Shown piece by piece: positions 6,622-10,397 of a stretch of 10,397 nt of DNA. The notes under the pieces are model-generated. The model was not told the origin of the DNA, did not search any database, and saw nothing but the letters and a program-made list of their open reading frames with translations. Location: the NCBI GenBank assembly GCA_015494035.1, contig WGBZ01000231.1:1-10397 (forward strand), written 5' to 3'. How positions within the stretch are numbered: position 1 is the stretch's first letter; every line of letters begins with the position of its first letter. The DNA comes from Lysobacterales bacterium. GTDB lineage: Bacteria > Pseudomonadota > Gammaproteobacteria > Xanthomonadales > Marinicellaceae. Position numbers and translations under genes: made by a program.

Positions 6622-7391
6622 CACATATTCAGGCTGCGGCCGCCATCCACGGCCAGAATCTGGCCGGTAATATACGGGGCATTGGCGAGAAAACACACCG
6701 CTTCAGCGATGTCCTGCGAACTGCCGGTGCGCCCCAGGGCGATGCGATCCAGAATCTGCTCCCGGGTTTGACGGGTTTCTTCAGCATTGGCCGTGTCCCC
6801 TTCGGGCCATAAGATGCAGCCTGGGGACACGCCATTAACCCGCACCAGCGGGGCCAGCTCTTTGGCCAAGGCTTTCACCAGCATGGCATTGGCGGCTTTG
6901 GCCATGGAATACACCGGGTGGTTTTTCAACGGCTTGTCGGCATGAATGTCCACCAGATTGACAATGCTGCCACCAGTTTTTTTCAGCGGCCCAGCGGCGG
7001 CCTGAGACAAAAACAGCGGCCCGGCCACGTTGCTGTCAAACAAGCGGTGGTAATCGTCGCGATTTATCTGCCCCACCGGGGTGGGAAAAAACTCCGAGGC
7101 GTTGTTCACCAGCAGATCCAATCGGCCCGTGTTGCCAATGACTTCACTCATCAACGCATCACAGTCCAGCTCAGGCCCCAGGTGCGCCTGCACCAGTGTC
7201 GCACTGCCAGGCCGACTGGCGTTGAGGGCCTCGGCCAGGGCTTGCGTTTGCACTATTGATTCCCGATAATGCAGCACCACGTCATACCCCTGTTGGTGCA
7301 GGTGTTGCGCAATGGCCGCGCCCAAGCGCCGCGCCGCACCGGTCACCAACGCCACCTTCCCAGTGCCGGATTTTTCCTTATGAGCCAGCAT
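6621..7391 (-). CDS. folM: Pteridine reductase, PTR1/FolM-like short-chain dehydrogenase
   Basis: A 256-residue Rossmann-fold short-chain dehydrogenase. The nucleotide-binding motif is TGAARRLG (17-24) with Arg where ordinary members have Gly, followed by HYRES (41-45); both are typical of NADPH-dependent pteridine reductases. NNAS is at 96-99. The catalytic set is Asp148, Tyr161 and Lys165 (YSMAK): Asp replaces the usual Ser, with the same 13- and 4-residue spacing as the Asp-Tyr-Lys triad of PTR1. The family reduces dihydropterins to tetrahydropterins and can act as an alternative dihydrofolate reductase. ATG 7391 gives a normal N-terminus, with GGGG about 9 nt upstream. It is the first gene of the leftward operon and overlaps the divergent MidA gene by 12 nt. 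Its stop overlaps the PPTase ATG. FolM versus another pterin/dihydrofolate reductase is not settled. Confidence 0.9.
   Translation of the reverse strand: MLAHKEKSGTGKVALVTGAARRLGAAIAQHLHQQGYDVVLHYRESIVQTQALAEALNASRPGSATLVQAHLGPELDCDALMSEVIGNTGRLDLLVNNASEFFPTPVGQINRDDYHRLFDSNVAGPLFLSQAAAGPLKKTGGSIVNLVDIHADKPLKNHPVYSMAKAANAMLVKALAKELAPLVRVNGVSPGCILWPEGDTANAEETRQTREQILDRIALGRTGSSQDIAEAVCFLANAPYITGQILAVDGGRSLNM
7242..7270 (+). promoter_or_regulatory. Candidate sigma70 promoter for the MidA-type gene
   Basis: TTGCGT (7242-7247), a 17-nt spacer and GATAAT (7265-7270, 5 of 6 to consensus) lie inside the pteridine reductase coding region on the opposite strand. Transcription would start near 7277, giving a leader of about 100 nt before ATG 7380. 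Found by inspection only. Confidence 0.35.
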
Positions 7392-8555
7392 GAAATCGAC
7401 CCCGATGCCAAAGCGCTCAGTTTAGCATTGCGCGAGCAAATTCAACACCGCATCAAGCACGAAGGGCCGATGCCGTTTTCCGAATACATGCGCATGGCTC
7501 TGTACGAGCCGGGCCTGGGTTATTATTCGGCCGGCCTGCCCAAACTCGGGCCTGACGGCGACTTCATCACTGCGCCCATGCTGGGCTCGCTTTTTGCCAG
7601 CGGTTTTGCCAGGGCTTTTTCGGTCCTTCTGCCGCAATTAAAACAGCCGGTAATATTGGAACCAGGTGCTGGCACCGGCGCCTTCGCCCGCGACACCCTG
7701 CTGGCCCTGGCCGAAAGCGGGCATTTACCCACAGCATACTGGATACTGGAAACCAGCGCCCACCTGCGACAGGTGCAAAAGGAAATCCTGAGTAGTGTCT
7801 TGCCCAATGACCTGCGTCGACGCGTGCGGTGGCTGGAACACCCCCCAGCTGAACCCTTTGAAGGCATTATTTTTGCCAATGAAGTGATTGACGCTTTGCC
7901 GGTGGAGGTGTTCCGGCGCAACCGCCAAGCTCCCAGCGGTTTTGAGCGCCTGCACGTGGCCACCGGTAACCACGGTTTTGTGGATGACTGGGCCGAGATG
8001 CCGTCAAACCTGGCCCAACGCATTCCAGCCGAATGCCTGGCCCTTGCGGATGGCTACCGGTCTGAATTCCTGCCACAACTGACCCCGTGGCTTGATGGCA
8101 TCACCGCCGGTTTGCGCCGCGGTGCAGTCTTCCTGGTGGATTATGGCTACGGACGACGGGACTTCTATCACCCGGACCGGGCCACCGGCACGCTGGTTTG
8201 CCACCACCGGCACCAGGCCAATTTCGATCCCTATCGCTGGCCGGGCCTGCAGGACATCACCGCCTTTGTGGACTTTACCGCTGTGGCCGAAGCGCTGGAT
8301 GCGGCCGGGTGTGACATCGAAGGCTTCACCACCCAGGGCGCCTTTTTGCTGGAAAACGGCATTGAACGCCAACTGGGCCAAGCTGATGATGCCCATTACA
8401 GCACCTATTACCAACGCGCCAGCGAACTGAAACAACTGGTGCTGCCGGCGGAAATGGGAGAAAAATTCAAGGTCATGTGGGCTTCCAAGGGCTTGAATAC
8501 CTCCGAAACCGCCCGCATTCCCGGTTTTTCGTCAGATTTTCTTTACACGCTGTAA
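7380..8555 (+). CDS. MidA/NDUFAF7-family SAM-dependent methyltransferase
   Basis: This 391-residue protein matches the class I methyltransferase family that includes mitochondrial NDUFAF7 (MidA), an arginine methyltransferase needed for complex I assembly; the bacterial role is less clear. Family landmarks are EYMRMALYEPGLGYYSAG (35-52), the SAM-binding EPGAGTG (94-100), FANEVIDALPVEVF (165-178), VDYGYGRRDFYHP and the DPYRWPGLQDITAFVDFT block. Length is normal for the family. The frame is open from 7269, but ATG 7380 is preferred because the earlier segment lies over the divergent pteridine reductase and the homologous region begins shortly after 7380. No clear ribosome site precedes it. It overlaps the divergent gene by 12 nt and the following VanZ-like gene by 1 nt (TAATG). 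Confidence 0.9.
   Translation: MSQHEIDPDAKALSLALREQIQHRIKHEGPMPFSEYMRMALYEPGLGYYSAGLPKLGPDGDFITAPMLGSLFASGFARAFSVLLPQLKQPVILEPGAGTGAFARDTLLALAESGHLPTAYWILETSAHLRQVQKEILSSVLPNDLRRRVRWLEHPPAEPFEGIIFANEVIDALPVEVFRRNRQAPSGFERLHVATGNHGFVDDWAEMPSNLAQRIPAECLALADGYRSEFLPQLTPWLDGITAGLRRGAVFLVDYGYGRRDFYHPDRATGTLVCHHRHQANFDPYRWPGLQDITAFVDFTAVAEALDAAGCDIEGFTTQGAFLLENGIERQLGQADDAHYSTYYQRASELKQLVLPAEMGEKFKVMWASKGLNTSETARIPGFSSDFLYTL
7419..7445 (-). promoter_or_regulatory. Weak candidate promoter for the leftward operon
   Basis: On the minus strand TTGAAT (7445-7440), a 15-nt spacer, and TGC TAAACT, an extended -10 with the hexamer at 7424-7419. It lies within the MidA coding region and would give a leader of about 20 nt to ATG 7391. 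The short spacer makes it tentative. Confidence 0.22.
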
Positions 8556-8959
8556 TGACTCTAAAACGCCGTAAGGTTTTGTGGGCAATCGGCTGGCTCG
8601 GGCTGGCTGCCATTTTCTGGCTTTCCCTGGCGCCGTTGCCAGAAGGCACCCTGGCCGTGCCCGGCTCAGACAAACTGGCCCATTTTCTCGCCTGGGCTGG
8701 CGTGTCACTGTGGTTTCTGCTGCTGGTGCGCCAGCGCCAACAACACAAACTCTGGGTGCTGGCTTTTGTTCTTACCGACGGGCTGATCGAAGTGGTCCAA
8801 TCATTCACCGCCTACCGCAGTGGCGACTGGCTTGACTTTGCCGCCAACAGCAGCGGTATCCTGGCCGCCTGGTGGGGCCTGCCTGTGGCCATGACGCTGC
8901 CGCCGGTGGTGCGCCTGTTTCTGTTACCCGCAAAACCAAGCACCCGGCGCAATCGATAA
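8555..8959 (+). CDS. VanZ-like small integral membrane protein
   Basis: A 134-residue hydrophobic protein with about four predicted membrane segments (~8-27, ~45-58, ~66-84, ~98-125). It has the VanZ-family pattern: SDKLAHF (38-44, with Asp39 and His43), Glu79 and Gln82 in EVVQ, Arg88, Asp94 and Asn98. VanZ itself gives low-level teicoplanin resistance by an unclear mechanism; most chromosomal homologues have no known function, so resistance should not be inferred. ATG 8555 overlaps the MidA stop as TAATG and lacks its own ribosome site, implying coupled translation. The frame is open further upstream to 8477, but that part lies within the MidA gene. The C-terminus ends in a basic tail, RRNR. 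Confidence 0.82.
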   Translation: MTLKRRKVLWAIGWLGLAAIFWLSLAPLPEGTLAVPGSDKLAHFLAWAGVSLWFLLLVRQRQQHKLWVLAFVLTDGLIEVVQSFTAYRSGDWLDFAANSSGILAAWWGLPVAMTLPPVVRLFLLPAKPSTRRNR

Positions 8960-8989
8960 TCGCCGGTTTTCTTTCCGGTGCCTTCCTCC

Positions 8990-9018
8990 CTGACAGGCCA
9001 CCTCGCTCACGCTACAAT
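8990..9018 (+). promoter_or_regulatory. Sigma70-type promoter for the glycosyltransferase, predicting a leaderless mRNA
   Basis: CTGACA (8990-8995, 5 of 6) and TACAAT (9013-9018, 5 of 6) are separated by exactly 17 nt. A start 7 nt after the -10 falls on the A of ATG 9025, so the transcript would have no leader. No ribosome site lies in front of that ATG, which fits. Confidence 0.6.
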
Positions 9019-9024
9019 GCGCTC

Positions 9025-10041
9025 ATGAACAACACCCCGCCATCCGCCGCAGGCACTGCCGCCTCACCGACCCAACCCGCACAACGGCCCCGCGCCACTG
9101 CCCGGCTGCAGGTCATTGTGCCGGTTTATAACGAACAGGAAGTCATCAGCGAATTCATGCAGCGCCTGCATCAGGTGCTGGATCACGAACCGGTCAACTG
9201 GAGCGTGCTGTTTGTCAATGACGGTTCTGGCGATGACACCCTGGCGCAACTGCAAAGGCTGAACCGGCAGGACAAACGTGTGGGTTATATCAATCTGAGC
9301 CGCAATTTTGGCAAGGAACATGCCATGACCGCCGGGCTGGACCTGTGCGATGCCGACGCCGTGGTGATCATGGACGTGGACCTGCAAGACCCACCGGAGC
9401 TGATCCCCGAGATGCTGCGCGAATGGCAGAATGGCTATGACGTGGTGTATGCCACGCGCCGCGAACGCCAAGGCGAAACGGCACTGAAAAAAGCCACCGC
9501 ACACGGTTTCTACCGGCTTATGAACCGATTGGGAGAAATCCCCATCCCCAAGGACACCGGCGATTACCGCCTGCTGTCGCGCCGAGCCGTGGCGGCCTTG
9601 CGCCAACTGCGCGAACGCAACCGCTTCATGAAAGGCCTGTACGCCTGGATAGGCTACCGGCAAAAAGGCATCCTGTTTGACCGCGAACCGCGCGCCGCCG
9701 GCAACAGTAAGTGGAACCTGGCCAAACTGTGGCGTTTTGCCATTGACGGCATCACCGCTTTTTCCACCGTGCCGCTGCGGTTTGCCACCTGGATTGGTCT
9801 GGTCGTGGCCGCCTTCGCCTTCGTCTACGGCCTGGTCATCATCATCAAAACCCTGCTGCATGGCAACGACGTGCCCGGCTACCCGTCGTTAATGACCGTC
9901 ATTCTGTTCCTGGGCGGCATCCAGCTGATGGCCATTGGCGTGATCGGCGAATACCTGGGCCGCATGTTCAGTGAAACCAAGCAACGTCCGCTCTACCTGA
10001 TCGAATCCGTGCAACCGGCTGAAGCTGAAGAAAGGCGATGA
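9025..10041 (+). CDS. GT2 glycosyltransferase, DPM1/ArnC/GtrB-like (polyprenyl-phosphate type)
   Basis: A 338-residue GT-A glycosyltransferase. A Pro/Ala/Thr-rich N-terminus (1-27) precedes the fold: LQVIVPVYNE (28-37), FVNDGSGDDT (63-72), and the metal/nucleotide-sugar motif DVDLQD (117-122). DTGDYRLLSR (177-186) and the RNRFMKGLYAWIGY segment (~198-211) are typical of enzymes that transfer a sugar to undecaprenyl or dolichyl phosphate. Two C-terminal membrane helices (~253-276 and ~290-312) anchor it, as in ArnC and GtrB. Its product would be a lipid-linked sugar used to modify lipid A, O-antigen or another envelope glycan; sugar and acceptor cannot be read from sequence. ATG 9025 is chosen because a good promoter ends 6 nt before it; an open upstream extension from 8872 overlaps the VanZ-like gene and looks non-coding. 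No flippase or second transferase follows. Confidence 0.9.
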   Translation: MNNTPPSAAGTAASPTQPAQRPRATARLQVIVPVYNEQEVISEFMQRLHQVLDHEPVNWSVLFVNDGSGDDTLAQLQRLNRQDKRVGYINLSRNFGKEHAMTAGLDLCDADAVVIMDVDLQDPPELIPEMLREWQNGYDVVYATRRERQGETALKKATAHGFYRLMNRLGEIPIPKDTGDYRLLSRRAVAALRQLRERNRFMKGLYAWIGYRQKGILFDREPRAAGNSKWNLAKLWRFAIDGITAFSTVPLRFATWIGLVVAAFAFVYGLVIIIKTLLHGNDVPGYPSLMTVILFLGGIQLMAIGVIGEYLGRMFSETKQRPLYLIESVQPAEAEERR

Positions 10042-10056
10042 AACCAGTGTTTTTCG

Positions 10057-10068
10057 GACCAGCCGGTC
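10057..10068. promoter_or_regulatory. Candidate TetR autoregulatory operator
   Basis: GACC-nGCn-GGTC forms a 12-bp imperfect palindrome directly before the -10 box of the TetR gene. Position between the promoter elements suits repression by the gene's own product. Inferred from symmetry and position only. Confidence 0.3.
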
Positions 10069-10074
10069 TATAAT
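10069..10074 (+). promoter_or_regulatory. Perfect -10 box (TATAAT) of the TetR gene
   Basis: TATAAT ends 6 nt before ATG 10081, so transcription would begin at or next to the start codon, again leaderless. No good -35 is visible at 16-18 nt; GTGTTT at 10047-10052 (16-nt spacer) is the best and poor. Confidence 0.5.
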
Positions 10075-10080
10075 AACACC

Positions 10081-10397
10081 ATGACAGTCTCAAAAAATCC
10101 ACGCGGACGGCCACGCAGCTTCGATGAAAATGAGGCGTTAACGGCCGCCATGCAGCATTTCTGGGCCCATGGCTACACCCGCACCAGCGTGGACGACCTG
10201 TTAAGCGTCATGGGCATTAAAAAGAGCTCGTTTTATGCCACTTTTGGCAGCAAGGAAGCCCTTTTCACACGCTGTCTGAATCTTTACAGCGACCAGTATG
10301 CCAGTTTGTTACAGCAACTTCGGGATCAAGTGGGCCCAAAACAGGCCCTGCTGGCCTTGCTGACTTCTCTTCTGGCAGAATGGCAACAAACCGGCAC
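10081..10397 (+). CDS. TetR/AcrR-family transcriptional regulator, N-terminal part (3' end outside window)
   Basis: The visible 105 residues begin with GRPRSFDENEALTAAMQHFW (9-28) and contain the TetR helix-turn-helix: GYTRTSVDDLLSVMGI (31-46), then KKSSFYATFGSKEALF (47-62). This N-terminal pattern marks dimeric repressors that bind palindromic operators near their own and neighbouring promoters. The ligand-binding C-terminal half is outside the window, so effector and targets are unknown. It starts 39 nt after the glycosyltransferase stop with its own -10 box and a possible operator overlapping the promoter, and no ribosome site. The start at ATG 10081 is well supported because MTVSKNPRGRPR is a usual family N-terminus. 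Confidence 0.92.
   Translation, partial: MTVSKNPRGRPRSFDENEALTAAMQHFWAHGYTRTSVDDLLSVMGIKKSSFYATFGSKEALFTRCLNLYSDQYASLLQQLRDQVGPKQALLALLTSLLAEWQQTG

Noticed and set aside
7269..7379. N-terminal extension of the MidA-type protein
   Set aside because: Overlaps the divergent pteridine reductase and encodes residues unlike the family; ATG 7380 fits the expected N-terminus.
8555..8959. VanZ-like gene as a glycopeptide-resistance determinant
   Set aside because: No van cluster is present and chromosomal VanZ-like proteins are widespread with unknown roles.
8960..8990. CCGG...CCGG hairpin as a terminator after the VanZ-like gene
   Set aside because: Arms are short and no T-tract follows the stem, so intrinsic termination is not supported.
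8872..9024. N-terminal extension of the glycosyltransferase
   Set aside because: Overlaps the VanZ-like gene and contains the promoter for ATG 9025; the Gly/Ala/Pro-rich translation shows no family similarity.
9064..9861. 265-codon open frame antisense to the glycosyltransferase
   Set aside because: His/Gln/Gly-rich translation typical of the reverse of a high-G+C gene, with no motif.

Overview
The window is dense chromosomal DNA (moderately high G+C by eye) with almost no free intergenic space. Gene content is typical of a gammaproteobacterium: a PTR1/FolM-type pteridine reductase, a MidA-type methyltransferase, a BtuC/BtuD-like ABC importer, a ClsC-like phospholipase D protein and a PilB/GspE-type ATPase. 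This taxonomic placement is inference from gene families. No rRNA, tRNA, CRISPR array or complete insertion sequence was seen, and no stretch above 300 bases lacks a gene.

Minus strand, 7391 down to 1: seven tightly packed genes that look like one operon. In transcription order they are pteridine reductase, Sfp-type phosphopantetheinyl transferase (PPTase), phospholipase D-family protein, an unrecognised membrane-anchored protein, FecCD/BtuC permease, ABC ATPase, and the first 244 codons of a GspE/PilB-like ATPase that runs off the left edge. Junctions are TGATG, a 7-nt gap, a 34-nt gap, GTGA, ATGA and a 13-nt overlap, so translational coupling is likely. The functions (pterin reduction, carrier-protein priming, phospholipid chemistry, metal-chelate or cobalamin import, secretion/pilus motor) do not form one obvious pathway.

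Plus strand, 7380 to 10397: MidA-type methyltransferase coupled by TAATG to a VanZ-like membrane protein, then a GT2 polyprenyl-phosphate-type glycosyltransferase with its own promoter, then the start of a TetR-family regulator with its own promoter. The MidA and pteridine reductase start codons point away from each other and the two genes overlap by 12 nt, so each promoter must lie inside the other's coding sequence.

The most notable feature is in the PPTase gene. A 161-bp MITE-like element (18-bp terminal inverted repeats, TTAG target duplication, IS5-like target style) sits inside the reading frame. Element plus duplication is 165 bp, exactly 55 codons, and the frame stays open across it. 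Removing it restores an apparently continuous N-terminus. The same gene ends in a 9-bp minisatellite encoding a run of Asp-x-Gly triplets and has unusual residues at two conserved PPTase motifs. A second point of interest is that the glycosyltransferase and TetR genes both have a -10 hexamer ending exactly 6 nt before ATG, which predicts leaderless mRNAs.
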